Of a stretch of DNA of 64,000 nt, positions 51,118-60,839 are shown piece after piece (positions within the stretch are counted from its first letter, which is position 1; every line of letters begins with the position of its first letter). The position numbers and the translations under genes are program-made. The stretch is from positions 279,723 through 343,722 of the forward strand of contig NZ_JAGYVZ010000001.1 in the NCBI RefSeq assembly GCF_018380615.1, read 5' to 3'. This stretch comes from Flavobacterium psychroterrae (GTDB taxonomy: Bacteria; Bacteroidota; Bacteroidia; Flavobacteriales; Flavobacteriaceae). The notes beneath the pieces were generated by a model. The model was given only the letters and a program-made list of their open reading frames with translations. It was not told where the DNA came from and did not search any database.

Positions 51118-52179
51118 ATGAAACAAATTCTGTTTACATTATTTCTTGCCGGCGCAATGCATAATAGCGTTCAAGCGCAAAACGACAATCTAAAAATCAA
51201 TCAAATACAGGTAATTGGATCACATAACAGTTACCTCCAGAATATTGAACCGGATTTATACAATCTTATTCAGGCAAAAGATACTTCGCGTTCCTTAAAA
51301 GGATTGCAATACACGCATATTCCCATTACAGATCAATTAAATAAAGGTTTACGAAATCTGGAAATTGATGTTCAGGCCGATGCCAAAGGCGGAAGATATG
51401 CGCATCCAAAAGGTTTGGATCTTGCAAAATCCGAACAAGTTTACGATCCAAATGGTGAAATGAAAAAACCGGGTTTTAAAGTTTTTCATATGATCGATAT
51501 TGATTTTAGAACTTCGTGTTATACTTTACAAAGCTGTCTCGCCGAATTAAAAAAATGGTCTGAAGCAAATCCTGATCATATTCCGGTTTTTATTACGCTG
51601 GAACCCAAAGATGACGATAGTTTTTTAGGTACAAAAGCCGAGAAGTTTACGCCTGAATTATTCGATGCTTTAGATGCTGAACTTCGTAAAGGTTTAGGAA
51701 ATAAACTAATCACGCCGGATATGGTTCGTGGAAAATACAAAACTTTAGAAGAAGCTGTTTTGCACAACAATTGGCCAACATTGAAAAAAGCAAAAGGTAA
51801 ATTTTTATTTATTTTAGATAATAATGGAGCCAAAAGAGATTTATACGCTCAAAATCATCCTTCATTAAAAGGACGCGCCGTTTTTATCAACGCTGATCCC
51901 GGAAAACCTGAAGCTGCAACCCTATTCCGCAACAACTCCGAAGATCCTGAAATTGCCAGCTTAGTTAAAAAAGGATACATAATCCGTACAAGAGCAGATT
52001 CTGACACAAAAGAAGCCAGAGCAAATAATTATACACATTTTGAAGCTGCAAAAAAATCAGGCGCTCAGGTCATTACTACAGATTATTATTTGCCAAGTAC
52101 ACTTTTTAGTTCTCCATATCAAATAAAATACGATGATGGAACTTATGTGAGAGTTGATCCTGTGAATGGAGTTGAGTAG
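51118..52179 (+). CDS. Exported Ca2+-dependent PI-PLC-like phospholipase
   Basis: 353 residues from the ATG at 51118, which begins directly with a signal peptide (MKQILFTLFLAGAMHNSVQAQ). An in-frame ATG at 51025 would add 31 residues immediately behind a palindromic element. The catalytic His is His36 in VIGSHNSYL, and HPKGLD, FHMIDIDF and LDNNGAK follow the PI-PLC-C1 pattern of bacterial Ca2+-dependent phosphoinositide phospholipases. It should cleave a phosphodiester outside the cell or in the periplasm. It converges with a metallophosphoesterase gene, which suggests shared phosphate or lipid scavenging, though they are not an operon. Confidence 0.85.
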   Translation: MKQILFTLFLAGAMHNSVQAQNDNLKINQIQVIGSHNSYLQNIEPDLYNLIQAKDTSRSLKGLQYTHIPITDQLNKGLRNLEIDVQADAKGGRYAHPKGLDLAKSEQVYDPNGEMKKPGFKVFHMIDIDFRTSCYTLQSCLAELKKWSEANPDHIPVFITLEPKDDDSFLGTKAEKFTPELFDALDAELRKGLGNKLITPDMVRGKYKTLEEAVLHNNWPTLKKAKGKFLFILDNNGAKRDLYAQNHPSLKGRAVFINADPGKPEAATLFRNNSEDPEIASLVKKGYIIRTRADSDTKEARANNYTHFEAAKKSGAQVITTDYYLPSTLFSSPYQIKYDDGTYVRVDPVNGVE

Positions 52180-52237
52180 TTTTCAGTCTCGGTCCCAGTT
52201 TTCAGTAAAATGAGATTGAAAATTGGGACTTAATTAT

Positions 52238-52466
52238 GGCACACGGATGACGCGGATTTAAATGGATTGTCGCGGATTTTTTTGTTTTAGCCGTATTTTT
52301 TTGTCATTTCGACGAAGGAGAAATCACATAAAGTAGCTCGACAAAGATTGGCGATTATGTAACGGAGTTTCGTGTGTGATTTCTTCTCCGTCAAAATTGA
52401 CAATATTGCGACTACTGCATTATAAAATCAGCATTAATCCGTTTAAATCCGCGTTATCCGCGTGCC
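52238..52466. repeat. Family D palindrome with a family E element inserted
   Basis: Outer arms GGCACACGGATGACGCGGAT (52238-) and ATCCGCGTTATCCGCGTGCC (-52466) match as inverted repeats with few mismatches. Between them lies a complete family E element (52302-52402), so one element appears to have landed in the other. It fills the spacer between two converging genes. Confidence 0.75.
52302..52402. repeat. Family E palindromic element (inner copy)
   Basis: TGTCATTTCGACGAAGGAGA at the left and TCTTCTCCGTCAAAATTGAC at the right are near-perfect inverted arms, each followed or preceded by an AAATCACA/TGTGATTT extension. The interior contains CGACAAAGATTGG, also found at 42554-42566. Confidence 0.75.
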
Positions 52467-52471
52467 AATTC

Positions 52472-54415
52472 TTATTTCACACTCTTAATCTCCCCCGTTT
52501 TCAAATCGACACTAAAATGATCAGCAGGAACTTCATGCATAAACTTATTGAAGATAATCAGAAACAATCGCATTTGGTTTTGCAATGGTTTTTCTTTTGA
52601 ATTATCATCTTTATGATTCTCAAAAAACAATTGAGATAATATCTTATATTGTTTCGCTCTCGCAGTTCCCACATCTACTAAAGCCAATTCATCAGCGCTT
52701 CTGAAACGGTAAAAATCGACTAATAAATCATAACCCGTCCAGTTAAAATCTTGTTTTTTGAGATTATTTTCAGTTAGCAATTTATCAGTTTTACTTTCAG
52801 CTTCTGACCATTCTTTTTTGAAATTTTCTTTATTTTTCAAGATAACATCAAAATCTTTATCAGATTTTAGATTGGCTAAAATCAATAAATCTTCTCCGGA
52901 AACATTCAAGATAAAATTCTTGAAACCTGCTGGCCAGTCATCCGCAAGAAATCTGAGGCGAACCAATTCTTTTAGATGAAAATCGGTAAAATCGTGATAA
53001 TTTTTAGTTTTCAAAATATCGATATTCCAAATATCTTTTGCGTTTTGACTTTCTAAAAATTGATATTCCATTTTGTACAAATCAAAAAGTTCGTTGTAGC
53101 GAGGAACCTCATCGATTGTAATGGTTTGGATATCGACAAGATTATCTTTTTGAATCGTCAATAATTTGTACGCCGGAATATAAGCCGCCAAAGATGGCGT
53201 TTGAATATTCACCAACGTATTTCCTTTTGCAGTTGTTCTTGTTCCTGTGTCATTAATATGCATATGTCCGCCAAAATGAATCTTCAATCCGGCATCGGCA
53301 AAAACCTGCGCTACTTCTTCTACCGGAACACGGTTCAATTGCCATTTATTCGGACCCAGTAATTCTTTTATTTCCGCGGAAGCGTCATCATTAAAATCAA
53401 TCATCGGGAAATGACTGAAAGCGATTAAGGTTTTGCCTTGTAGTTTGGCTTGCGCCGAAATTTCCTCAACCCATTTTATCAGATGTTTTTTATTCGAAAG
53501 CACATTGTTATAACCCGTACTGGCTTCGGCATAACTTTTAGAATCTTTTGGATCTCCGTCATTTTTCTTCGGAATATAAACGTTGCCGTCAATCGCCATT
53601 AACCAAAGTCCATCAACAGGTTCTACGACATAACTAACATCCGGAACTTCAAATCCGGGTGCAACATTATATACGCGATTTGGTAATTGAGCAGCTTCGG
53701 CAGCTTTCTCGAAACTATAATTCTGACTTGTATAAGTTGAAAACGGAGTTGCCCAGAATTTGTATTTTTTATTGGGATAAAAACCAAAATTTTTCAGGTT
53801 GTCAGTAATTCCTAAATAACCCATTTTAGCAATATCGGCGGTAATAATTACGGGCTGTTCAATTGTTAAGTTTGGCTTATACAGGCCTTCTTTGCTATAA
53901 ATGGGTTGACTTTTTCCGTCTTTTCCTAAAAAATCTTCTTTACCGGATTCTTGTGCAAAAGGTCCAACGGGATCGTGATTTCCTGTGGTAATGAAAAACT
54001 CGATATCGTATTTTTTTCTATATTCGTTTAAAATTTTTTCTAAGCCTTTTACGTGAATCGGCTGACCATCATCTGTGTAATCTCCCGGAAGTGCGACGTA
54101 TTTTATCTTTCTTTTTGCGATATCTTCTAAAGCCGCTATGAAAGCAAAATAGTTTTCATTGAAAATTCTGGTCGAATGTAACTGAGACGCCATTGTTCTC
54201 ATTAACGTATATTTTCCGGTTTTCGTATTCAAAATGCCTTTATAATCATTATCAGAAAATGTTCCGAATAAATCCTGCAGATGAACATCTGATAAAAATG
54301 CGACTTGTGTGCCTTCCAGTTTTTTTTGCTTTTGTGCTGAAATATTGGCACTAAACAAAATGAAAAATAAAAAGATTAAGGTGTTTTTATGTAGAGAGAT
54401 AATTTTTAAAGTCAT
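52472..54415 (-). CDS. Exported metallophosphoesterase
   Basis: 647 residues, with a signal peptide (to ~27, ISAQ). The calcineurin-like metal motifs are all present in order: VAFLSDVHLQ, LPGDYTDDG, TTGNHDPVG, a histidine in FSHFPMIDF, and the final FGGHMHIND. A C-terminal ~250-residue region is less conserved and may hold a regulatory or binding part. The enzyme should hydrolyse phosphomono- or diesters in the periplasm or outside. It converges with the PI-PLC-like gene across a repeat-filled spacer. Upstream lies a terminator and a large tandem array. Confidence 0.9.
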   Translation of the reverse strand: MTLKIISLHKNTLIFLFFILFSANISAQKQKKLEGTQVAFLSDVHLQDLFGTFSDNDYKGILNTKTGKYTLMRTMASQLHSTRIFNENYFAFIAALEDIAKRKIKYVALPGDYTDDGQPIHVKGLEKILNEYRKKYDIEFFITTGNHDPVGPFAQESGKEDFLGKDGKSQPIYSKEGLYKPNLTIEQPVIITADIAKMGYLGITDNLKNFGFYPNKKYKFWATPFSTYTSQNYSFEKAAEAAQLPNRVYNVAPGFEVPDVSYVVEPVDGLWLMAIDGNVYIPKKNDGDPKDSKSYAEASTGYNNVLSNKKHLIKWVEEISAQAKLQGKTLIAFSHFPMIDFNDDASAEIKELLGPNKWQLNRVPVEEVAQVFADAGLKIHFGGHMHINDTGTRTTAKGNTLVNIQTPSLAAYIPAYKLLTIQKDNLVDIQTITIDEVPRYNELFDLYKMEYQFLESQNAKDIWNIDILKTKNYHDFTDFHLKELVRLRFLADDWPAGFKNFILNVSGEDLLILANLKSDKDFDVILKNKENFKKEWSEAESKTDKLLTENNLKKQDFNWTGYDLLVDFYRFRSADELALVDVGTARAKQYKILSQLFFENHKDDNSKEKPLQNQMRLFLIIFNKFMHEVPADHFSVDLKTGEIKSVK

Positions 54416-54520
54416 GGGTTAATCTTTTCAAGTGGGGATTTACAGAAGTTGCAATTTTATGGATTATAACCTGAAATGCCTTTATGATAGTGTTATGGAA
54501 TGATAATGTTTTAAAAAAGA

Positions 54521-54570
54521 AAATGGTCTGAATTCAATATTATATTAAATTCAGACCATTTATCATTTTT
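54521..54570 (-). terminator. Rho-independent terminator after the tandem array
   Basis: AAATGGTCTGAATT and AATTCAGACCATTT form a 14-bp stem. T-rich sequence follows on both sides. It lies between the tandem array (3' of the metalloprotease) and the phosphoesterase gene, so the array would be part of the metalloprotease transcript. Confidence 0.8.
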
Positions 54571-54630
54571 TTTCATCCTGAGGAACTATGAATTTCCAAA
54601 AAGAGAAGCAAGAAAACAAACAAACAAAAC

Positions 54631-55380
54631 AATTTTTATCGATCTGCAACGTAAAATGGATTAAAATCCATCCCTACAATATGTTTTGTTCCTCCGGAAC
54701 TCTTTACGAAAATTCCGGAGGAATGATTTATTTTGTAGCTAGGGATTTTAATCCCTTGAACACAAAGTAAACCCAATAGAAACAAAACAATTTTTGTCGA
54801 TCTGCAACCTAAAATGGATTAAAATCCATCCCTACAATATGTTTTGTTACTCCGGAACTCTTTACGAAAATTCCGGAGGAATGATTTATTTTGTAGCCAG
54901 GGATTTTAATCCCTTGAACCACAATAGAAACAAAACAATCTTTGTCGATCTGCAACGTAAAATGGATTAAAATCCATCCCTACAATATATTTTGTTCCTC
55001 CGGAACTCTTTACGAAAATTCCGTAGGAATGATTTATTTTGTAGCTAGGGATTTTAATCCCTTGAACCACAATAGAAACAAAACAATTTTTGTCGATCTG
55101 CAACGTAAAATGGATTAAAATCCATGCCTACAATATGTTTTGTTCCTCCGGAACTCTTTACTAAAATTCCGGAGGAATGATTTATTTTGTAGCTAGGGAT
55201 TTTAATCCCTTGAACCACAATAGAAACAAAACAATCTTTGTCGATCTTGCAAGGTAAAATGGATTAAAATCCATCCCTACAATATGTTTTGTTACTCCGG
55301 AACTCTTTACGAAAATTCCGGAGGAATGATTTATTTTGTAGCTGGGGATTTCAATCCCTTGAACACAAAGTAACCACAAT
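54631..55380. repeat. Tandem array of five ~148-bp palindromic units (family H)
   Basis: The word TTGTCGATCTGCAACGTAAA, or a close variant, recurs starting near 54635, 54794, 54941, 55089 and 55237, giving periods of ~159, 147, 148 and 148. Each unit contains ATGGATTAAAATCCAT, an 11-bp hairpin TTCCTCCGGAA/TTCCGGAGGAA, and AGGGATTTTAATCCCT; outer parts of the unit also pair (GGATTAAAATCC with GGATTTTAATCC). So every unit is itself a long imperfect palindrome. Divergence between copies is low. The remaining parts of the 54416-55418 gap hold the terminator and no gene. Confidence 0.92.
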
Positions 55381-55418
55381 ATGAGAGAAAAAAAATTGTT
55401 CTCTCTGTGGTAAAAATT

Positions 55419-58292
55419 TTATTTCTTTATAAAACGTTTCACAATCTGTTTACCGTCTACATCAAAAACAATAAAATATATACCTCGGTTTAAACCGGAA
55501 ACATTGATATTATTATCTTTTATTCCCTGAGTTTTCACTAAAGTTCCTGTTTGGGAATCGAAGATATTTGCAGTTTGTCCTGCTACATCTTTAGTAAAGA
55601 AAAGTACGTCTGAAACCGGATTTGGATATACATTTAATGCTACGTCTTTAAACTCTTCTTCGGCTGTAATTGAGGAAGATTCAGGGACAATAGTTGCTGC
55701 AGCACCAATTTTGGTAATTCTGAACCAGTTGATATTAACGGCGCTAGTTTGAATATAAATTCCAAAACTGTAAGTTCCCGCATTTACATTTACGGTTTGT
55801 GTCACCGTTTGCCAGTTTTGCCATCCTCCTGTATTTGGGATATCAACATTACCTAAAATAATAGTTCCTCCGTTTAAGTCTGATGATATTTTTGCTCCGG
55901 CTACAGCACTTGCAATTCTGTATTCGATTAAATAAGAACCCGAAGTTGGGAAATTGATATTGTTATACGCCAGCCAATCTCCTGTGTCTGTGTAGGCAAC
56001 ATTTGATCCTCCCCCAGCATCTGTCGTGGCTTCAGTTTGAATTCCGTTCATTGAAGCATAATCTTCTGCCTGAATTAAGGTCGAAGTTTGGGCTGTAGTG
56101 GTCGAAATCAATTTCCATTGTCCGCAAGTCTGGTTGTTATTGTCCCATTGTTGCACGTTTGCACCATTTACCGTACTTGCTCCGGCAACCTCAACCACTT
56201 TTCCGCTATGTCTGGCAATAATTTTGTAGAATCCATCACCTGTTGCAACAAGAACAAATTGCTGATTTGTCGTTCCGTTATACGGATATTGCTCTACATT
56301 GGCGCCATTGGCTTTATTAAAATTATTAACGTCTAATGATTGTCCGCTATGATTGGCGATAATTTTATACAAACCGTCACCTAAATGCGTGAATGTATAT
56401 TTTTGGTTGGCTCCTGTATTCACAGCTCCTTGCGCAACATTAGCTCCATTTGCGGTGCTGGCATTCCAGACATCCATATTCAAACCACTGTTTCTGTTTT
56501 GTACAAAAAAGGTTTGATTTCCTAAATTGGTAACTCCATTGGCGATAATTCGGATTGAAGTTACTTTATCATTCCAGGTTCCATTCAAACAAGAATTATC
56601 AGCATTAATTACGGTTGAAGCTCCTGTAAAATTATCATCCTGATACAAAATTGCCTGAAATCCCTGCGTAATTCTAAGCGAAGAAACATCGTCATTTAAT
56701 ACGCCTAATGCATTTAAACGTGCCATATTATAATCTCCAATGGCTAAACCACCTGAAAATCCTGTGTAATTACAATCTTTATAAACGGTAATCACATCTG
56801 TCGAAGCTGCGATATTTCCTCCTGGCGGAATCGTTCCTGTAATGGAATAACTACCAATAGAACCATATGCCGAATATCCGCCATAACCTGCACTTCCTGC
56901 TCCGTTACCGTCAACGCCAACAAAATATTTACCGGCTGGCAAATTTACATTCATAGCAGCATTCAAAGCAAAAGGATCAGAGTTCCAGTACGTTCCCATT
57001 TCGGCTCCAGCCGAATTATACAATCGTAATAAAAGATGTAGATTTCCATCTCTTCCAACGGTATTGGCGTTGATCGAAACATTTCCTCCGCCTGTGGTAA
57101 ATGTGAAAAAATCATAATCGGCTTCGCTTGAAATGATTCCATTTTTCTGGTTGATAGTTCCGTTTCCATTATAGTCTAAAGTTGCAGCAGATCCGGTTGT
57201 ATTTCCGTAATCATCACCTCTGTAACCTACGCCAAATTTAGAACCTGAAATAGTTGCCACATCATCTTGTTTGTTATTGGCATAATCGTATTCGCCTTTG
57301 CTCCATTGAACCACAGGTCTGTAATATCCTGCTCCCATAATTGGCGCCCACGAAGTATTGTTGATCCCAACGAAATAATCTTCGGCAGGATTTGTACGTC
57401 CGTCATGACCAAGATCAAAAGTATGACCAACTTCATGCGCAGAGGCATCTCCACCAGATTTACCTGAAGTAATAAATACCCAGCAAGGTACATCATTGTC
57501 CCAATTAAAGGAACCAATATATGCTACACCTCCCGCCCCCGGGGCTGCAGTATTGGTTGGGGTTACCACCACACGCATTCTTCTGTTTCTTGGATACGAG
57601 TTAAAAACGGCTTCACTTGTTGTAACATTTAAGTTGAAAGGTCGGTAATCTTCAGAAACTACTTCCCAATGTTGCTGAACGTCAGCATCGCTCATTCCGG
57701 ATGGTGCTGCATTGATGGCGTTACCATTGTTCCAGAGATTTCCTGCGGGCATATTATACCCATCAAAATCCAGCATAACACAACCTGCCGCGCCAGGTAA
57801 GCTTTGCAAATTCAGCAATGCCGGAGCAATTTGTGCCGCTGCTGCTTTACTTGTTATTTTGTCTTTTTCAGGAACATTTTCATAATTCACGCAAATCAGC
57901 GTATTGATATCTACTTTTGATACAAAAGCATTTCCATTTGCATCAGAATAATATTTATAGGCTTCTTTTGTTTTCTTTAAAATAATGTGCCCTTCCAGCG
58001 ATTTGTCCATCACCTTGATGTAAAAAGAAGATTCAGGAACATTCGCAATTTCTCCAATCAAAAACTCAAGTGAAGCATTTGATTGTTTGTAATTGATTTT
58101 TCCGTTGAAATTTTTATTTTCTGCCTGAAGCAAAACGGTTTTCTCGGTACTTTTTGAAGTTGCATTTGCGAGTCCGCTTTTTAAATTGTTCATAAAGGTT
58201 TTACTAGAACCTAAAGAAGTTTGCGCGATGGCAAAACCTCCGAAAGCCAGAAATACGAGCAGGCTTAATCGAAACTTGTAATTGTTTTTCAT
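55419..58292 (-). CDS. Secreted modular zinc metalloprotease with T9SS sorting domain
   Basis: 957 residues. Signal peptide to ~23, then a propeptide-like segment. The catalytic domain contains HEVGHTFDLGHD with His286, Glu287, His290 and His296: the metzincin spacing, but with Asp293 where Gly is usual. A Met-turn follows (APIMGAG). Next come a pre-peptidase C-terminal-like beta domain (about 390-500), a beta/gamma-crystallin fold (about 505-590; YKDCNYTG, YQDDNFTGAS), a ricin-type beta-trefoil with repeated GANV/WDNNNQT segments (about 595-735), a CBM6-like domain (about 740-870), and a type A T9SS sorting domain (YPNPVSDVLFF to the end). It should be secreted and surface-attached or released. 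Its 3' region carries the tandem palindromic array. Confidence 0.92.
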   Translation of the reverse strand: MKNNYKFRLSLLVFLAFGGFAIAQTSLGSSKTFMNNLKSGLANATSKSTEKTVLLQAENKNFNGKINYKQSNASLEFLIGEIANVPESSFYIKVMDKSLEGHIILKKTKEAYKYYSDANGNAFVSKVDINTLICVNYENVPEKDKITSKAAAAQIAPALLNLQSLPGAAGCVMLDFDGYNMPAGNLWNNGNAINAAPSGMSDADVQQHWEVVSEDYRPFNLNVTTSEAVFNSYPRNRRMRVVVTPTNTAAPGAGGVAYIGSFNWDNDVPCWVFITSGKSGGDASAHEVGHTFDLGHDGRTNPAEDYFVGINNTSWAPIMGAGYYRPVVQWSKGEYDYANNKQDDVATISGSKFGVGYRGDDYGNTTGSAATLDYNGNGTINQKNGIISSEADYDFFTFTTGGGNVSINANTVGRDGNLHLLLRLYNSAGAEMGTYWNSDPFALNAAMNVNLPAGKYFVGVDGNGAGSAGYGGYSAYGSIGSYSITGTIPPGGNIAASTDVITVYKDCNYTGFSGGLAIGDYNMARLNALGVLNDDVSSLRITQGFQAILYQDDNFTGASTVINADNSCLNGTWNDKVTSIRIIANGVTNLGNQTFFVQNRNSGLNMDVWNASTANGANVAQGAVNTGANQKYTFTHLGDGLYKIIANHSGQSLDVNNFNKANGANVEQYPYNGTTNQQFVLVATGDGFYKIIARHSGKVVEVAGASTVNGANVQQWDNNNQTCGQWKLISTTTAQTSTLIQAEDYASMNGIQTEATTDAGGGSNVAYTDTGDWLAYNNINFPTSGSYLIEYRIASAVAGAKISSDLNGGTIILGNVDIPNTGGWQNWQTVTQTVNVNAGTYSFGIYIQTSAVNINWFRITKIGAAATIVPESSSITAEEEFKDVALNVYPNPVSDVLFFTKDVAGQTANIFDSQTGTLVKTQGIKDNNINVSGLNRGIYFIVFDVDGKQIVKRFIKK

Positions 58293-58401
58293 ATTATATT
58301 TGAGATTTGGGGTTATTTTCTAATTATAAATTGTTAATTATTAATTATGAGTTTTTGGTATTAGCGTTTGGCTTATTCTAAATTCATATAGCTGTGCTAT
58401 T

Positions 58402-58489
58402 TTTCACGCAGATTTTAAAAAGATTTAAGCTGATACTGCAGATTATTATCAAATTTAAATCTGCTTAAATCTGTAGAATCTGCGTGAAA
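58402..58489. repeat. Palindromic element, family F
   Basis: TTTCACGCAGATT at the left and GAATCTGCGTGAAA at the right are inverted ends, with inner pairs AAAAAGATTTAAGC and TGCTTAAATCTG. It lies in the 277-bp spacer between the GH16 and metalloprotease genes. Nothing else is visible there. Confidence 0.75.
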
Positions 58490-58569
58490 TATTTTTCTAT
58501 CCATCTGGTGGCTAATAAAAAGCAATATTCCTTCTTACTATAAAAGAAAGAATAGTGATTTTAGAAATA

Positions 58570-60438
58570 TTATTTTTTCACAAAACGTCTCACAGTTTTG
58601 ATTCCGTCTTTTTCGACCAAAATCAAATAAATTCCTGATTTTAAACCTGCAACATCAATACTGTTACTGCTGGCTTTTTGTGATGAAACTGTAGCGCCGT
58701 CCTGAGAATTGATAATACTTATGTTTGCTCCTGAAATTTCTGCAGAAAAGAAAAGTTCATTTTCTGTTGGATTTGGATAAACCATCAGACTTTCAATTTT
58801 ATCTGTTAAAGCCGATTTTGCTGCCAAAGCCGAAGCCGATTTCGTGATTCTGAACCAATTGATATTGACACCCGTATTCTGAATATAAATTCCGAAATTA
58901 TACGTTCCCGCGTTCACATTCACCGTTTGAGATACCGTTTGCCAGTTTTGCCATCCTCCCGTATTCGGAATAGTAACAGCACCTAACTGAATAGTTCCCG
59001 CACTTAAATCAGAAGAAATAATCGCTCCGGTTACACCACTAGCCACTCTGTACTCAATCAAATAAGAACCGGATGTTGGAAAATTAATGGTATTGTAAGA
59101 CAACCAATCTCCTGTATCGGCATAGCCCACATTTAATCCGCCACCGGCATCTGTGGTTGCTTCGGTTTGAATTCCGCTCATGCTGGCATAACTCTCCGCT
59201 TCAATTAATAAAGAAGAAGAATTAGTTACCGCTCTAACTCTTAAAGAAGTAGCCGTATCGTTGAAATTATTATCAACCAAACAAGTATCATCTGTAGTAA
59301 TAATTACAGAAGAACCGGAAAAATTATCATTGGCGTAAAGCACTACTTCATAACCATTTTGCACTTTAAGTGAAGAAATATCATTATCTAAAATTCCTTT
59401 TGCCTGCAGTTGACTTAAGGTATAATTACCAATTGGTAAACTAACGGCTTGTCCGCCATAACTACGATCCTTATAAGCTGTGGCAACACCATTTTGCGGC
59501 GTCTCATAAAATGTTTGTCCGGCCAGATTTCTTCTTTTCAATCCTTGTGCCTTATAATTTGCAACCAAAGTATTAATCTGAGGGAGATCTAATGCTGTAT
59601 TCTTATAGTACAAAACCCAATCTGTCATGAAAGTATTTTCTCTGTTAGTATTGCTGGTGCCTAAAACATTATTCCAAATCCAATTGGCGAATGCTACCTG
59701 CATATTACTTCGGGGATAAACCGAAAGACCTGCCTGAGTTTCGTTATCAGTAACAGAATGCGTTGCAATAAGCGTATTATCCATGTAATATTTGATATTC
59801 ACGCCATCAGTACATGTTGCAATAAAGGTATGCCACCCGGCTAATGATTTTTGCTGGGTAGAATAGGTTTTCCACGGTTTCCATGGATCTGCAATATATT
59901 TGTGATAAGATGTGGTATAGCCAACTCTGTTATCCGGAGAAACACCCCATTTATCAGCAGCCATATATTCTATGATATCCATTTCACTATATTTTGAACC
60001 ATCCTGAGCAAGACTTGAACTTACAATGGTAAAAAAGGTCTGTATATTGGCATCTTTACTTGCAAAAGATTCATCTGATAAGTAGACTCTTGACGCATAT
60101 GTTCCTTCAAAATATTCGTAAGAACTTTCTATTCTTGCATGGGTTACCGCTTTTGTCTGACCGTTAACAGTGGTTTTTAATGTCATTAACTTATTGGCCG
60201 AATCATTCGGGTCTGTGATAAAAGCCACATTATTTCTACTGTATGTCGCTCCTTCCGGAGGTCCGCTTACTCCGTTAACAATTTGCCATTTGTTAAATGA
60301 TGCCAATTGAGGATCATTATTGCCTGAATAATTAAAATCATCAAACATTATGACCTGCGCGTGTCCACTTAAACCAACAAAAATAAAGGTTAATAAGAGT
60401 AGCTTTGACTGAATTAAAGCTATTGTATATTTCTTCAT
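58570..60438 (-). CDS. Secreted GH16-family beta-glucanase with CBM6 and T9SS sorting domain
   Basis: 622 residues. Signal peptide to ~27. The GH16 domain has the catalytic motif EMDIIE with Glu152, Asp154 and Glu157, and jelly-roll strands around WHTFIATCTDGVNIKYYMDN. A beta/gamma-crystallin module follows at about 320-405 (YKDRSYGGQAVSLPIG, LYANDNFSGSS), then CBM6 (about 412-540; AESYASMSGIQTEATTDAGG, GGWQNWQTVSQTVNV) and a T9SS sorting domain (VYPNPTENELFF). GH16 enzymes of this kind cut beta-1,3- or mixed-linkage glucans or related algal glycans; specificity cannot be fixed here. The C-terminal half is almost the same as in the neighbouring chitinase. Confidence 0.9.
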   Translation of the reverse strand: MKKYTIALIQSKLLLLTFIFVGLSGHAQVIMFDDFNYSGNNDPQLASFNKWQIVNGVSGPPEGATYSRNNVAFITDPNDSANKLMTLKTTVNGQTKAVTHARIESSYEYFEGTYASRVYLSDESFASKDANIQTFFTIVSSSLAQDGSKYSEMDIIEYMAADKWGVSPDNRVGYTTSYHKYIADPWKPWKTYSTQQKSLAGWHTFIATCTDGVNIKYYMDNTLIATHSVTDNETQAGLSVYPRSNMQVAFANWIWNNVLGTSNTNRENTFMTDWVLYYKNTALDLPQINTLVANYKAQGLKRRNLAGQTFYETPQNGVATAYKDRSYGGQAVSLPIGNYTLSQLQAKGILDNDISSLKVQNGYEVVLYANDNFSGSSVIITTDDTCLVDNNFNDTATSLRVRAVTNSSSLLIEAESYASMSGIQTEATTDAGGGLNVGYADTGDWLSYNTINFPTSGSYLIEYRVASGVTGAIISSDLSAGTIQLGAVTIPNTGGWQNWQTVSQTVNVNAGTYNFGIYIQNTGVNINWFRITKSASALAAKSALTDKIESLMVYPNPTENELFFSAEISGANISIINSQDGATVSSQKASSNSIDVAGLKSGIYLILVEKDGIKTVRRFVKK

Positions 60439-60494
60439 GGTAGTTTATTTTTTTTTACAAAATGTCTTACAGTTTTGATTTCCAAAATCAAATA

Positions 60495-60635
60495 TTAACC
60501 GCAAAGTGCGCAAAGATTTACGCAAAGCACGCTAACTTATTTCTCGTAAAGTCGCAAAGTAAAAAAGCCAAAAGAAACTTTGCGCCTTGGCGTCTTTGCG
60601 TGATTAAAAAACAGCTTTGCGAACTTTGCGGTTAA
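60495..60635. repeat. Family B palindromic element, best copy
   Basis: TTAACCGCAAAGTGCGCAAA at the left and TTTGCGAACTTTGCGGTTAA at the right match as inverted ends with a single mismatch over 21 bp. The core is built from ACGCAAAG- and CGTAAAGTCGCAAAG-like words. It lies in the GH18-GH16 spacer next to a family A element. Confidence 0.85.
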
Positions 60636-60673
60636 AACTTAAAACACCCGTTAGGTGTAATACATAAAAATTA

Positions 60674-60810
60674 AAACACATAGAAACATAGATTTTTATG
60701 ATTTTGAAAAAAGTAAATCAAAAAGAAACTCGTTTCTCACACATAGCTATGTTTGTTAATGCAAGTGAAACGCCTTTTTTGAGTTCAATAATTCTATGTT
60801 TCTATGTGTT
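60674..60810. repeat. Family A palindromic element, copy 3
   Basis: AACACATAGAAACATAG and CTATGTTTCTATGTGTT are exact inverted ends. The core holds CACATAGCTATGTTTG and AATGCAAGTGAAACGCCTTT, i.e. the family core in the opposite orientation to copies 1 and 2. Together with the family B element it fills the 401-bp spacer 60439-60839. Confidence 0.88.
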
Positions 60811-60839
60811 AAAATAAATTACACCCAACGAGTTAGAAC

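Noticed and set aside
54588..55379. Short open frames on both strands inside the tandem array.
   Set aside because: They repeat with the array period, have no start context, and encode low-similarity repeats of the DNA palindromes.
54631..55380. CRISPR array.
   Set aside because: Units are ~148 bp and nearly identical throughout; there are no short repeats with unique spacers and no cas genes.
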